The notes beneath the pieces are model-generated. The model had not been told where the DNA came from. It made no database searches and saw nothing but the letters and a program-made list of their open reading frames with translations. 64,000 bases of DNA, taken from NCBI GenBank assembly GCA_963532425.1, contig CAUSKK010000004.1:83705-147704 (forward strand), in the 5' to 3' direction. Source of the DNA: CAUSKK01 sp963532425 (GTDB taxonomy: Bacteria; Pseudomonadota; Gammaproteobacteria; Cardiobacteriales; Cardiobacteriaceae). Shown here piece after piece: positions 1-8,584 of the stretch. Position 1 is the stretch's first letter, and the number at the start of each line of letters is the position of its first letter. The position numbers were made by a program, and so were the translations under genes.

Positions 1-1
1 A

Positions 2-1231
2 GCGCTGGACATCATTCTGAAAACCAAGGGCCTGGACAAACGGATTAACAAGTCCGCCGATGGCAAGGGTTCTGTGATTTACATCGCCACCGCCGAGCAG
101 CTGGCCAGCGATGAAATCAAGGCTCTGGAGCTGATTGAGGAGCGCAACAATAAGATTCAGCCGAAGACCGAGATGATGCAGGTTAAATACGCCGACGCCA
201 ACTCCATTCTTCAGGTTATCGAACGCTCCCGCCAGTCCAGCGGTGCCAATGGCAACACTGTTTCCACCGATTCCATCCTTTCGCCCAAGGGCAAGGTTAC
301 GGTGGACCCACGTACCAACACCCTTATCATCAGCGACATTCCCGACCGGCTCGAGGCCGCCCGCAAGCTGATTGCCAAACTGGATGAGCCGGTGCGCCAG
401 GTGCTGATTGATTCGCGCATCGTTACCACCAACGATGACTTTGAGCGCTCCTTTGGCATGAACATCACCCGGCCGAAGTCTAATATTAGTAATGGCGACT
501 ATGGCTATGTCAACGACCGCAGCTACCAGCGCTACCAGGGCCCGTCGCTGGTGCCCATTGGCGGCACGGCTAATAAGCTAAGTACTGACAGCCTGGATGT
601 GGTCAAGCGGCTCGGCGTCAACCTGACCGCCTCCAGCGGCGGCCTGCAGCTGACCAGCGCCATTCTCAGCGGCGACTTCCTCGTCGGCATGGAGCTGAAC
701 GCCCTGCAACGGGAAGGCCGTGCCGAAGTGGTCTCCAACCCCCGGGTGGTTACCCAGGACGGCGTCAATGCCACCATCATGAGTGGCCAGGCCCTACCGA
801 ACCAGACCACCGACAAGGACGGCCTGCGTACGGTTACCTACGTGGACGCCACCGTGTCCCTGGACGTGAAGCCACGCATCACGCCGGATAACATGATTAA
901 CATGGAACTGAGCATCACCAACGACGCCGCCGGTACCGCCGACGTAAACGCCGCCGGCGACCGCACCTACCCCATCAACAAAAACCAGCTGAAAACCTCG
1001 GTTTTGGTTGATAATGGTGAAACCCTGGTGCTGGGTGGTTTCTATCAACATACCCAAACCAACAGCACGGCCAAAACGCCGGTTCTGGGCGACATTCCTA
1101 TCCTGGGCAACGCCTTCAAGACCCGCAGCCGCGACTTCAAGAAAAAGGAAATGTTGATTTTCATCACCCCGAAAATCGTGGACAAGCGTCTGGTGGAATA
1201 CGACAAGCTTTCCAACCTGCGCGGCAAATAA
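2..1231 (+). CDS. pilQ: Type IV pilus secretin PilQ, 3' part (5' end outside window)
   Basis: The reading frame is open from base 2, so the gene starts before the window; 409 C-terminal residues are visible. They form the secretin domain of an outer-membrane ring through which the type IV pilus passes. Visible marks are the N0/N1-like segment ending in repeated IxxLDxPxxQVLIDSRIV text, the secretin core, and the signature near the C-terminus (LVLGGFYQ, then TPVLGDIPILGNAFK and LIFITPKIV). This is the usual end of PilQ, with no truncation at the 3' side. A GC-rich hairpin follows the stop. PilQ implies pili and possibly natural transformation, which matters for the repeated palindrome elsewhere in the window. 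A type II secretin is the only realistic alternative. Confidence 0.93.
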   Translation, partial: ALDIILKTKGLDKRINKSADGKGSVIYIATAEQLASDEIKALELIEERNNKIQPKTEMMQVKYADANSILQVIERSRQSSGANGNTVSTDSILSPKGKVTVDPRTNTLIISDIPDRLEAARKLIAKLDEPVRQVLIDSRIVTTNDDFERSFGMNITRPKSNISNGDYGYVNDRSYQRYQGPSLVPIGGTANKLSTDSLDVVKRLGVNLTASSGGLQLTSAILSGDFLVGMELNALQREGRAEVVSNPRVVTQDGVNATIMSGQALPNQTTDKDGLRTVTYVDATVSLDVKPRITPDNMINMELSITNDAAGTADVNAAGDRTYPINKNQLKTSVLVDNGETLVLGGFYQHTQTNSTAKTPVLGDIPILGNAFKTRSRDFKKKEMLIFITPKIVDKRLVEYDKLSNLRGK

Positions 1232-1246
1232 ACCGCCCCCTGGCCG

Positions 1247-1266
1247 GAGCCCCCTTTTGGGGGCTC
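1247..1266 (+). terminator. Hairpin after pilQ
   Basis: A perfect inverted repeat (GAGCCCCC / GGGGGCTC around a TTTT loop) lies 15 bases after the pilQ stop and just before the gatB ribosome binding site. It lacks a long T tract, so it may be only a partial terminator or a processing hairpin. Confidence 0.55.
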
Positions 1267-1291
1267 TGTCGTTATTAAGGAGTTAATTTTT

Positions 1292-2719
1292 ATGCAATAT
1301 GAAGCCGTTATCGGCCTGGAGCTGCACATTCAGCTGGCCACCGAGAGCAAACTATTTTCGCCGGCCCCCACCCGCTTCGGCGCCGCGCCCAACAGTCAGA
1401 CCAACGAAATCGACCTGGGCTATCCCGGCGTGTTGCCGGTGCTGAATGAAAGGGCGGTGGAGTATGCTGTGCTCTTCGGCCGGGCCCTGGGCGCCCACAT
1501 CAACCGCCGGGCCTTTTTCATGCGCAAAAACTATTTCTACCCCGACCTGCCCAAGGGCTACCAAATTAGCCAGCTGGACGATTCCATCATCCAGGGCGGC
1601 ACCGTAACCCTCCAGGTGGACGGCATCGAACGCACGGTGCGCATCAACCGGGGCCAGCTGGAGGAGGACGCCGGCAAGTCCGTCCACGACCATTTTCCCG
1701 GCGCCACCGGCATTGACCTGAACCGGGCCGGCGTGCCGCTGATTGAGCTGGTCTCCGAGCCGGATATTCGCAGCGCCGCCGAGGCCGTGGAATACATGAA
1801 AACCATGCACCATCTGGTGCGCTATCTGGGCATCAGCGACGGCAATATGCAGGAGGGTTCCTTCCGCTGTGATGCCAACGTCTCCATTCGCCCCAAGGGT
1901 TCCCAGGAGCTGAACGCCCGGGTGGAGCTGAAAAACATCAACTCCTTCCGCTTCGTGGAACAGGCCATCAATCTGGAAATCCAGCGCCAACGGGAGCTGG
2001 TGGAAAGCGGCCAGCCGGTGGAACAGGAAACCCGGCTTTTCGACGCCGACGCCCTGGAAACCCGCACCATGCGTTCCAAGGAAAACGCCAACGACTACCG
2101 CTATTTCCCCGACCCGGATTTGCTGCCGCTGCAGCTGGAGGAGGATTGGCTGGCCCGGGTGCTGGTGCCCGAGCTGCCGCCGGCGCGTAAACAGCGCTAC
2201 CAGCGCGATTACCAGCTGGACGATGACAGCGCCGCCTATCTGCTCCAGACCCGGGCCCTGGCCGACTACTTCGATGCCGTGGTCGGTGCCGGCGCCGAGG
2301 GCAAGCTCGCGGCCAACTGGATTCAGGGCGAACTGGCCCGGCTCGCCAACGCCGCCAACCAGAGTTTGGAAAGCACGCCGGTGGCCGCCGCCACCCTGGC
2401 CGAGCTGCTCCGCAGTCTGCAGGCCAACACGCTCTCCGCCGCCGGCGCCAAGAAGGTGCTGCAACGGCTCTGGGACGAGCCCACGGCCTCGGTGGCCGGT
2501 CTGATTGAGGCCCTGGGCCTGCGCCAGGTCAATGACGACGGCCAGATTCAAAGCTGGGTGGCCGACATCATCGCCGCCCATCCGGAGCAGGTGGCGGCCT
2601 ATCGCAGCGGCCAGGTGAAGATGCTCGGCTTCCTCACCGGCCAGGTCATCAAACTGTCCAAGGGCCAGGCCAACCCGAAAACGGTCAACGACCTGCTCAA
2701 GGCCCAGCTGGACGGCTAG
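1292..2719 (+). CDS. gatB: Aspartyl/glutamyl-tRNA(Asn/Gln) amidotransferase subunit B
   Basis: GatB of the GatCAB complex, which converts Glu-tRNA(Gln) or Asp-tRNA(Asn) to the amide form in the cytoplasm. The 475-residue length is normal. Family motifs are visible: EAVIGLELHIQL at the N-terminus, the KNYFYPDLPKGYQISQ segment, the EDAGKSVHD zinc/tRNA region, RCDANVSIRP, and the YqeY-like tail ending TVNDLLKAQL. The start is supported by TAAGGAG seven bases upstream. No gatC or gatA lies next to it in this window, so the complex is not encoded as one operon here. The gene is followed at once by a small cluster of GAAGCGCTTC palindromes. Confidence 0.97.
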   Translation: MQYEAVIGLELHIQLATESKLFSPAPTRFGAAPNSQTNEIDLGYPGVLPVLNERAVEYAVLFGRALGAHINRRAFFMRKNYFYPDLPKGYQISQLDDSIIQGGTVTLQVDGIERTVRINRGQLEEDAGKSVHDHFPGATGIDLNRAGVPLIELVSEPDIRSAAEAVEYMKTMHHLVRYLGISDGNMQEGSFRCDANVSIRPKGSQELNARVELKNINSFRFVEQAINLEIQRQRELVESGQPVEQETRLFDADALETRTMRSKENANDYRYFPDPDLLPLQLEEDWLARVLVPELPPARKQRYQRDYQLDDDSAAYLLQTRALADYFDAVVGAGAEGKLAANWIQGELARLANAANQSLESTPVAAATLAELLRSLQANTLSAAGAKKVLQRLWDEPTASVAGLIEALGLRQVNDDGQIQSWVADIIAAHPEQVAAYRSGQVKMLGFLTGQVIKLSKGQANPKTVNDLLKAQLDG

Positions 2720-2737
2720 CCCCGGCCGTTTCAAACC

Positions 2738-2819
2738 GAAGCGCTTCAACCACGGCAAAAGGGGGAGCGCTTCGCCCCGGAATATCCCCCCAACGAAGCG
2801 CTTCACCCCGAAGCGCTTC
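2738..2819. repeat. Small cluster of GAAGCGCTTC palindromes after gatB
   Basis: Perfect 10-bp palindromes start at 2738, 2795 and 2810, and a one-base-shorter variant (GAGCGCTTC) lies near 2766. The last copy sits exactly where GC-rich host sequence gives way to AT-rich phage-like sequence. This appears to be the left remnant of the large array that resumes at 37.78 kb on the other side of the prophage. Confidence 0.85.
2803..2818. other. Candidate left attachment site (attL core)
   Basis: The 16 bases TCACCCCGAAGCGCTT are identical to 37773-37788. They include most of a GAAGCGCTTC palindrome and coincide with the host/phage composition boundary. No tRNA gene is visible here, although P4-type integrases usually use tRNA genes, so this is a proposal from sequence only. 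Confidence 0.5.
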
Positions 2820-3254
2820 AGTTTTATAAAAAATCAATAAAAACAATCAATTAACTTTAATGGGGGTTCAAATGGCCCCCTATATGGCCCCTAACGGCTG
2901 AATTTAACCTTAGGATTCTTCTGAAAACTAAATAAATTACAGAATTTAGTTTTTGTAACAAAAGTAACCAATCAAAAACAAATCGTTTAATTTATTGATT
3001 TAAAAATGATTTTTTACTTGCCCCAAGAGTAACAAATAGAGTTAATAAAGAAACAAACGTGTAACAAATATGTAACAAGCTCTTTACCTAATTTAACTAT
3101 TAATTTTTTTGACAAAATCAGTACCACTAAAATGTTTTATCAATGGCCGCCAGTGGCCGGCTCGGCTGTCTTTCTAAGAACAACAAAAAGGCCGGCTCTG
3201 CATCGCGGGCGTGGGGGGGAGTTGATGGCGCAGCCCCACCCCAGCACAGCCAAT
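2820..3254. other. AT-rich non-coding left prophage end with integrase arm-like and GTAACA motifs
   Basis: No gene is visible here. Near 2862-2892 runs of G and C (ATGGGGGT, GGCCCCCT, TGGCCCCT) resemble those just upstream of the integrase at 37626-37655 and may be integrase arm-binding sites. GTAAC(A) motifs occur at 2955, 2964, 3029, 3061 and 3072. The pair at 3060-3077 fits the TGT-N12-ACA spacing of Ogr/Delta activator sites, but no rightward gene follows, so the match may be chance. From about 3140 the sequence is GC-rich with GGCCGG repeats. Confidence 0.4.
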
Positions 3255-3281
3255 AAAAAAGGCCCGACTCTCATCGGGCCC
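3255..3281 (-). terminator. Terminator of the leftward gpD operon
   Basis: An inverted repeat GGCCCGA / TCGGGCC (3261-3280) is followed on the minus strand by a T6 run. It lies about 20 bases after the gpD stop and would end the S-U-D transcript. Confidence 0.8.
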
Positions 3282-3301
3282 TTGAAACTTCAGGTCAAGA
3301 T

Positions 3302-4351
3302 TTAGGTTTTTTTTTTCTTCGGCCGGCCTGGCTTTGCCACAGCTCGGGCACTGTAGTCCTCCTCTGGATCTGCTTCACCAGCCCCGGCCATCTCCTCCAA
3401 GTTCAGCGAACAGGTGTAACCCTGGCCATCAATATGATGGCTTATCTCACGGACAAACCAGTGCACCGCGTCAATCTCCGCCTTAAACCCCTCCACCTTT
3501 ACCGGCTGCTCGGCAAATAGTTCGGCCCGGCCCACGGCCAACCGCAGATTGAGCTTCAGGGCCCGGGTACGAATGCGTTTGTGCTCGGCGCTGGCGGCGG
3601 CCTTGGCCTCGGCCTCACTGTTGTAGGTGTGCTTCAGGTGGCGCCGATAGCCGCTGCTGCCAGATTCCACCTTACGGCGTTTTCCCCCTGGCTTGTCATG
3701 CCAGTAGGCGATGACGCCGGTAACGCGCTCGTCCCGGTCGGCGTTGCTGTATTCGTGGCTGTCGCCTTCGCGCCGCTGGATAAGCGCTTCGGGCAGCGGT
3801 TGGCCGCTGGCGGTTTGGCCGGCGGCCCGAACAATGAAGAGCAGTTGGCCACTTTTGACGGTGCCGACGGCGTCATGCTCCTTGGCCAGGCGGGTGATGA
3901 GATTGGCATCGCTCTCGTTGGTCTGGTCAAGGTGCTCTACCTTGATACTGGCCAGTTCCCCAGCCACCGCCGCTCTAAGACCGTGGCGCCCGGCGATGGT
4001 GCTGATGATGGCGCCAACGGTGGTCTGGTGATAGCTCTGCTCACGCTCTTCCAACAGCGACCGCTTAAAGTCGGCACTGCGAGCGCGGATGCTGAGCACA
4101 TCCGGCGGCCCCCGGTGGGAGAGTTCATCGACGATGTAATCACCGCGATTCTGCTCCTGACCAGCAAAACCAAAAATGACAGTGATTTGCTTGCCCTTGC
4201 TTGGCATCTGCAATTGGCCGTCGCTGTCATCGAGCTCAAGGGTAAGCTCATCCACTTCCATGCCGTTTTTGTCAATGACGCTTAGAGCGATGAGGCGGTT
4301 GTACAGCTCCAGCGGGCTGCCGTCCAACAGCAAATTGACCTGCGGACGCAT
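3302..4351 (-). CDS. P2 gpD-like late control / tail hub protein
   Basis: This 349-residue protein matches the P2 gpD family, the hub of the contractile tail that joins tube and baseplate spike. Recognisable family text includes the N-terminal RPQVNLLLDG region, the EVDELTLELDD segment, a central FKRSLLEEREQSYHQTTVGAIISTIAGRHG and the C-terminal VHWFVREISHHIDGQGYTCSLNLE. Its C-terminus is very basic (PGRPKKKK). The start overlaps the gpU stop by one base, consistent with translational coupling in a leftward S-U-D cluster as in P2. A terminator follows directly. Confidence 0.9.
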   Translation of the reverse strand: MRPQVNLLLDGSPLELYNRLIALSVIDKNGMEVDELTLELDDSDGQLQMPSKGKQITVIFGFAGQEQNRGDYIVDELSHRGPPDVLSIRARSADFKRSLLEEREQSYHQTTVGAIISTIAGRHGLRAAVAGELASIKVEHLDQTNESDANLITRLAKEHDAVGTVKSGQLLFIVRAAGQTASGQPLPEALIQRREGDSHEYSNADRDERVTGVIAYWHDKPGGKRRKVESGSSGYRRHLKHTYNSEAEAKAAASAEHKRIRTRALKLNLRLAVGRAELFAEQPVKVEGFKAEIDAVHWFVREISHHIDGQGYTCSLNLEEMAGAGEADPEEDYSARAVAKPGRPKKKKT

Positions 4352-4797
4352 CAGAACAGCCGGGTAATCAGTGGCAACAGCGGAGTTTCGGCACCGATGG
4401 CGCCCTGCTGCTCGCTGTAACGCTGGAGGTTCAGATTAAAGTCAATGCGCTGGGCCACGCCATCGCTGAAGAAATCACCCTCTCTAATCTGCATCTCCTT
4501 GATGACCCAATAGCCCAGTACCTCGCCATTGCCACGCAGCAGAATGTAAGGCTCGCCCCGGTTGGCCATGGTCTGCAGCAACTTGATATTGCTGTAGCCC
4601 CCGGTGATTTCCGGGGCCAGCCGGCAGGGCAGGTCTAGGCTGGATTCTCCGCGCCCCACATATTGCAACGCCGGGTCCTGGGCAAAACGCTGATTGCTGG
4701 CCCACCGCCATTGGTGGGCCTGACTGAGCTCGGCAAAGGGTGCCGTGCGCAGGCCGAAGACAAAACGGCCCAGACACATGAGCTGTCCTTGAATCAC
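4351..4797 (-). CDS. P2 gpU-like tail terminator protein
   Basis: A 148-residue protein of the gpU family, which caps the P2 tail tube. The pattern typical of the family is visible: FVFGLRTAPFAELSQAHQWRW near the start, then the YVGRGESSLDLPC segment and LLQTMANRGEPYILL with GYWVIKEMQ. It overlaps gpS by four bases upstream and gpD by one base downstream, so the three are probably translated from one leftward message. Nothing is missing relative to the family. Confidence 0.9.
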   Translation of the reverse strand: MIQGQLMCLGRFVFGLRTAPFAELSQAHQWRWASNQRFAQDPALQYVGRGESSLDLPCRLAPEITGGYSNIKLLQTMANRGEPYILLRGNGEVLGYWVIKEMQIREGDFFSDGVAQRIDFNLNLQRYSEQQGAIGAETPLLPLITRLF

Positions 4798-5225
4798 AGC
4801 GCTTCCTCCAGATGCCGTTGAATGGCCATGAGCAGCCTAAATTCGTCGGCCGGATTGAGGCCCAGCAGCGGCCGGGCCGGGAAGGAAGCCAAACCAAATT
4901 GCAGCCGTTCCACGCCACCAAAGTGGTGGCGGGCGGCAATGGTGGCGGCGGTGAAATAGAGGCGCAGGCCGGTACTGTCGGTTTGATAACGCAAAAAGGC
5001 ATCACTGCGCAGGCGGCGCATCATCTTTTCCCGCCGCCGGCGACTGTTCTTGCGCGGAGCCCAGCTTTGGCCGTCCGGGCCAACCTGCTGGCCCATGCGT
5101 TGTTGCTGGCTGCGGCGCAGGGCCAGCGCCAGCCGGCGGAACAGTGGCTGTAGCGAATGGTTCTGGAGCCGGTCGGCGGCCCGACCGAGGGCATCATCCA
5201 GCATCCGGAGGTTATGGTCGCTCAT
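4794..5225 (-). CDS. P2 gpS-like tail completion / virion morphogenesis protein
   Basis: The start at MSDHNLRMLDDALG was chosen because it overlaps the preceding gene by four bases (ATGA); a longer open frame upstream has no family similarity. The 143 residues fit the phage virion morphogenesis family: a basic stretch WAPRKNSRRRREKMMRRLR, then a beta region ending AARHHFGG and a terminal EFRLLMAIQRHL. In P2 gpS works with gpR in tail completion. Here gpR is far away at 28.6-29.0 kb, so the two genes have been separated by rearrangement. Confidence 0.85.
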   Translation of the reverse strand: MSDHNLRMLDDALGRAADRLQNHSLQPLFRRLALALRRSQQQRMGQQVGPDGQSWAPRKNSRRRREKMMRRLRSDAFLRYQTDSTGLRLYFTAATIAARHHFGGVERLQFGLASFPARPLLGLNPADEFRLLMAIQRHLEEAL

Positions 5226-6412
5226 CGGATACTCATCATGCGCAGCTGGCGGGCCCGGGGGCGGGCGCTGATGTTGCCGGTCAGAGTCAGTCGGCAGCGG
5301 ACGGTATCGCCGCCGCTGATGGGCCGACTGTATTCCTGCCGCAGCCAACCTTCGCCCAGCGGTTCGCCATTGGTGGCGGTGCACTCCTGCCACTGGCCGT
5401 CAATTTCTAGCTCCACCTTGATTGCTGCCCCCTGTGGGACGTGGGTTTCCAGAATCACGATGGCCTTGCCAGCGCCGGCCGGAATGGCGCGACTGACATA
5501 GGTGGCACTCTCCTGCACATCGCCTAGAGCCACAAGAGCCGAGGGATATACGATGGGCGACCGGGTGGCGCTACCCAGTAGATTGACGGCGCTTTGCAAG
5601 GTTCCGGTGGTGCGCTCATCGAGCTGGGCACTCTGGCGGTCTTGCAGCCGGTAGGTCTTCTCGTCGGCGCCGGTGAAAATAAATTGGACGTCGGTTTCGG
5701 CACCGGTGCGTTCCACCTCGGCCATCAGATATAAATCCGAGGCGTTGTTGCAGACCAGTTCATTGAGGGGGAAGCGCTTCTCGGTGCTGGTAAATTCAGC
5801 GCCGTAGAGCCGGAAACTTAGGTCGGCGTTGTTGTGCGGCGTCCAGGTGCTGGCATTCGATGAGGACAGCATGACACCGACGGTGTAGCCCTGTTCGGTA
5901 ACGTAGCGCTGCTGGTGGCGGTCATACTGGCCCACTTCAGCTATCCAGATGCTGTGCTGGGCATCATCGGTCAGAACCACAATGGCATATTCCTGCAGCG
6001 CTTCTAGCCACAGCGGCACCGGGAAATTAAAGACCGTTTCACCATCGCGGTTGAGCTGGTCGGCGTTGAGACGAGTGCTGGCCAGAACGGTTCCGGTGGG
6101 CAGGCCGGTGGCGGTGGTGCGAATCTGCACGGTTACGGGTTTGGTGCCAATGTCAGCAAACCAGAGGCCGACGCCGGCAATGTGGCGACCTTCGGTCAGC
6201 AGTGTGAAGGTTTGGGCCAGTGGGTCGTAACGCTCCACCACGGTAACTAGCCGCCGCTCTTCCACGGTGATGGTACCCCGGCCGATGAATTGGCCGAGGC
6301 CGCGCGTGCCCCGGTCGCCGATGAATTCCACCAGCTTGATGCCAGCGGGGATATTGGCCGGCACGGCAAATTTGCCGCGCACGATGCCGCTGTGGTCTGC
6401 TTGGACAGTCAT
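5222..6412 (-). CDS. Phage tail-associated protein of unknown detail (partner of the DUF4815 protein)
   Basis: The start at MTVQADHSGIVRG follows an excellent AGGAG seven bases away, so 396 residues are taken rather than the longer frame. The protein is rich in beta-type sequence with many Thr, Val and Gln and lacks membrane segments or a signal peptide, as in tail fibre or baseplate decoration proteins. It lies between gpS and the DUF4815 protein in one leftward transcript and overlaps the gpS start by four bases. That context supports a distal tail role. I do not recognise a named domain with certainty, and no enzymatic motif is evident. Confidence 0.65.
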   Translation of the reverse strand: MTVQADHSGIVRGKFAVPANIPAGIKLVEFIGDRGTRGLGQFIGRGTITVEERRLVTVVERYDPLAQTFTLLTEGRHIAGVGLWFADIGTKPVTVQIRTTATGLPTGTVLASTRLNADQLNRDGETVFNFPVPLWLEALQEYAIVVLTDDAQHSIWIAEVGQYDRHQQRYVTEQGYTVGVMLSSSNASTWTPHNNADLSFRLYGAEFTSTEKRFPLNELVCNNASDLYLMAEVERTGAETDVQFIFTGADEKTYRLQDRQSAQLDERTTGTLQSAVNLLGSATRSPIVYPSALVALGDVQESATYVSRAIPAGAGKAIVILETHVPQGAAIKVELEIDGQWQECTATNGEPLGEGWLRQEYSRPISGGDTVRCRLTLTGNISARPRARQLRMMSIR

Positions 6413-6428
6413 TTTTGTCTCCTCATTT

Positions 6429-8381
6429 TTAAATGGGTTCGGCGGCCAGTTTGAGACCGTCAAAAATCACTTCGCGTAGGGGTTCATCGGGCAAAAATCC
6501 CTCGAGGCGGAAGCTGATGGTCAGGGGGCGCAGAAACTCGGCACTCTTGGTGGCCACGGTACGCCGCTCTTCCCGAATGCTGCTGCGGGTGGCGCCACCG
6601 CCACCTAGGGTGCGGGTGATGTGGGCGCCGTTGATTTGCTCGGTTTCGGTCCAGTAGTCCACCGCCGGGGTCAGTTGCACCGTGGCTGGCACCGGGTCAA
6701 AGGCGCTGTAGGGATTGATTTTGCTGATGCCGGTGCGGGCGGTCTGCTCAATGAGCACCACCGGCCGATAGGGCAGGGTCAGGGCCTGCTCGCGGCTGTC
6801 CAGCAGCTGGGTGCTGGCCCGAATGGGCAGTGTCAGAACACCATCAACGATGGCCGCCGTCTGGGCCACGCCCAAATCCCGCTGATTGTCGTTCAGGAAG
6901 GAATCCACAAAAATGCCCCGGGTGGCGGCCGGAGCATCGGCCAGTGCATCGGTACGAAGCCGTTCCAGCGCCACCAAATCCTGCAGGTCAAAAATGTCCC
7001 GTTGCATGGACTGGAGACGGCTCATGGGCACGGCCACAATGGCACTATTGCCCACTTCGGTCGGCGCGGCTAGAAACCAGCGGTGCCGTAGCTGGGCCAG
7101 CTCCAACATGCCCGATGGGGCCACCGGCGCCTTGGGATTCTGGCGGCGGGCCTGGCCCTTGATGCGGATAATCTGGCCCTCACGGTCAAGGGCCAGCAGG
7201 TCGGTGCGTGGCAGGCGGCATTGATAGTCAATCAGCACCAGACTCCCATCCACCGCCCCCTTGACCGTGAAACCGCGCTCGTCCGCGTCCAATGCTGTGG
7301 TTTGAATGATGTGCTTATAGGTAACTTGGTAAGAGCTGCCCGGCGCCGGTTCGGCACCCCCGGGCGACCAATCCAGCTGGCCGGCGGAAAAACTGTAATC
7401 GCTGCCAGCGGCGTAGCGTGTGCTGCCCTGTGCCACCGCCACAATCTCAATCACCGAGTTATCCGGCAGGCTGTCGGCAGCGCCACTGTAGCTGCCATGT
7501 ACGATGGTGGCGGTCTTCTGGGCGGTGATGTCAATCTTTTGGATACGTTCGATGGGGGCGCGGTCCACGTTGATGCGCATTTTGCCCTCGCCGTCGCCCC
7601 GAAATTGGTGGGGTTCAGAAAGTATCGAGTACAAATCCGGGTCAAAGGGCAGGCGCAGACGCCGGGCGGTGGGCAGTTCCACCTCGTGGCCATAGACATG
7701 GGCCTTGCCCTCCAACAGCGAATAGACTTCGTTGCGACCGCCGCTGTCGGTTTCTTCGGTGCCCGTAAAAACCACGCTGAGGCCGTCGATGACATAGTGG
7801 CCGCCGTTGTTGTCGCGGTCATAGCGGGCCAGCGCGTTGGCAAAATTGCTGTGATTGGTGGGAGCCGTTTTCTGCTTGATGACTCCGTCCTCTACCTCAT
7901 AGAGCCGGTAGAAGCTACCCCGGTGGCTATCGGTGCTGAGCCCCCAATTCAACTGCAACCGCAGACGGGCGGCCCCCTCCTGGTCATAGGCCCGGGTACC
8001 CTCGGCCGGGTCGCGCAAACTGGGGTCGTGCAGCGCTTCCACCACCTGCTCCTCCAGCCAGACGCCGATTTCACAGTGGCCCCGGGTGGGAACAGTCAAA
8101 TCCGCTGCTGCCACGGTGCGCAAACGCCCGCGCAGATAGATTTCTGCTTCGCCGCAGCGAGTGGCTCCGGTACCGGCCTCAATGGCCACCACGCCACCAC
8201 TCTGAATGGCACCATCGCTGAAAAGACGGTCAAAGAGGCGCTTGTTCTGGTGGCGGATAATTTCCTGCATATCATTGAGTTCGGCCGCCTGCAATGGCCG
8301 GCCGGCGATATAGGCCAACAGCTCCTCTTTTTTAATGTCGCGGCGATAGTAATTCGCTAGATTAATTTCATTTTCTGCCAT
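6429..8381 (-). CDS. DUF4815 domain phage tail/baseplate protein
   Basis: A 650-residue protein starting MAENEINLANYYRRDIKKEELLAYIAGRPLQ. The text following it (AAELNDMQEIIRHQNKRLFDRLF, then SGGVVAIEAGTGATRCGEAEIYLRGRLR) is the pattern I associate with DUF4815 proteins found next to contractile tail genes. Longer beta-rich modules follow. It is first in the leftward cluster that continues to gpD and faces the rightward gpJ gene across a 200-base AT-rich divergent region. A role in baseplate or fibre attachment is inferred from position. An in-frame TTG 12 bases upstream is a less likely start. Confidence 0.7.
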   Translation of the reverse strand: MAENEINLANYYRRDIKKEELLAYIAGRPLQAAELNDMQEIIRHQNKRLFDRLFSDGAIQSGGVVAIEAGTGATRCGEAEIYLRGRLRTVAAADLTVPTRGHCEIGVWLEEQVVEALHDPSLRDPAEGTRAYDQEGAARLRLQLNWGLSTDSHRGSFYRLYEVEDGVIKQKTAPTNHSNFANALARYDRDNNGGHYVIDGLSVVFTGTEETDSGGRNEVYSLLEGKAHVYGHEVELPTARRLRLPFDPDLYSILSEPHQFRGDGEGKMRINVDRAPIERIQKIDITAQKTATIVHGSYSGAADSLPDNSVIEIVAVAQGSTRYAAGSDYSFSAGQLDWSPGGAEPAPGSSYQVTYKHIIQTTALDADERGFTVKGAVDGSLVLIDYQCRLPRTDLLALDREGQIIRIKGQARRQNPKAPVAPSGMLELAQLRHRWFLAAPTEVGNSAIVAVPMSRLQSMQRDIFDLQDLVALERLRTDALADAPAATRGIFVDSFLNDNQRDLGVAQTAAIVDGVLTLPIRASTQLLDSREQALTLPYRPVVLIEQTARTGISKINPYSAFDPVPATVQLTPAVDYWTETEQINGAHITRTLGGGGATRSSIREERRTVATKSAEFLRPLTISFRLEGFLPDEPLREVIFDGLKLAAEPI

Positions 8382-8584
8382 CTTTAATTCCAAGTTTAAT
8401 TAATAAATCATTTCCAGATTTACGCCTATTTAATTCGGTTTTTTAATTCCAAATTTTGGCGTTATCATTAGAGCTTAATTCCATATTATTAAAGCGCTTC
8501 CTGCCATTAATAATTAATGATTAATTTCCATTTTTGGGTTAAATGGAGATCTAAAACTGTTATTAGAAATGGTCAAAAATCATA
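8382..8584. promoter_or_regulatory. Divergent AT-rich control region between DUF4815 protein and gpJ
   Basis: About 200 bases of AT-rich sequence separate two outward-facing tail operons. Three exact copies of TTAATTCCA start at 8384, 8443 and 8475, with near copies between them. TAAATGGAGA at 8540 recurs upstream of the terminase gene at 33443. These are candidate activator or promoter elements for late transcription. I do not see a clear sigma-70 promoter or a TGT-N12-ACA Ogr site. Confidence 0.4.

Noticed and set aside
1352..2806. A 484-residue open frame antisense to gatB
   Set aside because: It is a shadow of GC-rich codon use in gatB, which has clear family motifs throughout.
2803..2818. 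A tRNA gene as the prophage integration site
   Set aside because: No tRNA-like sequence is seen at either prophage boundary.
3060..3077. An Ogr-dependent late promoter at the TGT-N12-ACA match
   Set aside because: No gene starts in a suitable direction within reach, so the match may be chance; kept only as part of the GTAACA observation.
7221..8360. A 379-residue frame on the plus strand opposite the DUF4815 gene
   Set aside because: It has no domain or start signal and overlaps entirely a gene with phage-family text and operon context.
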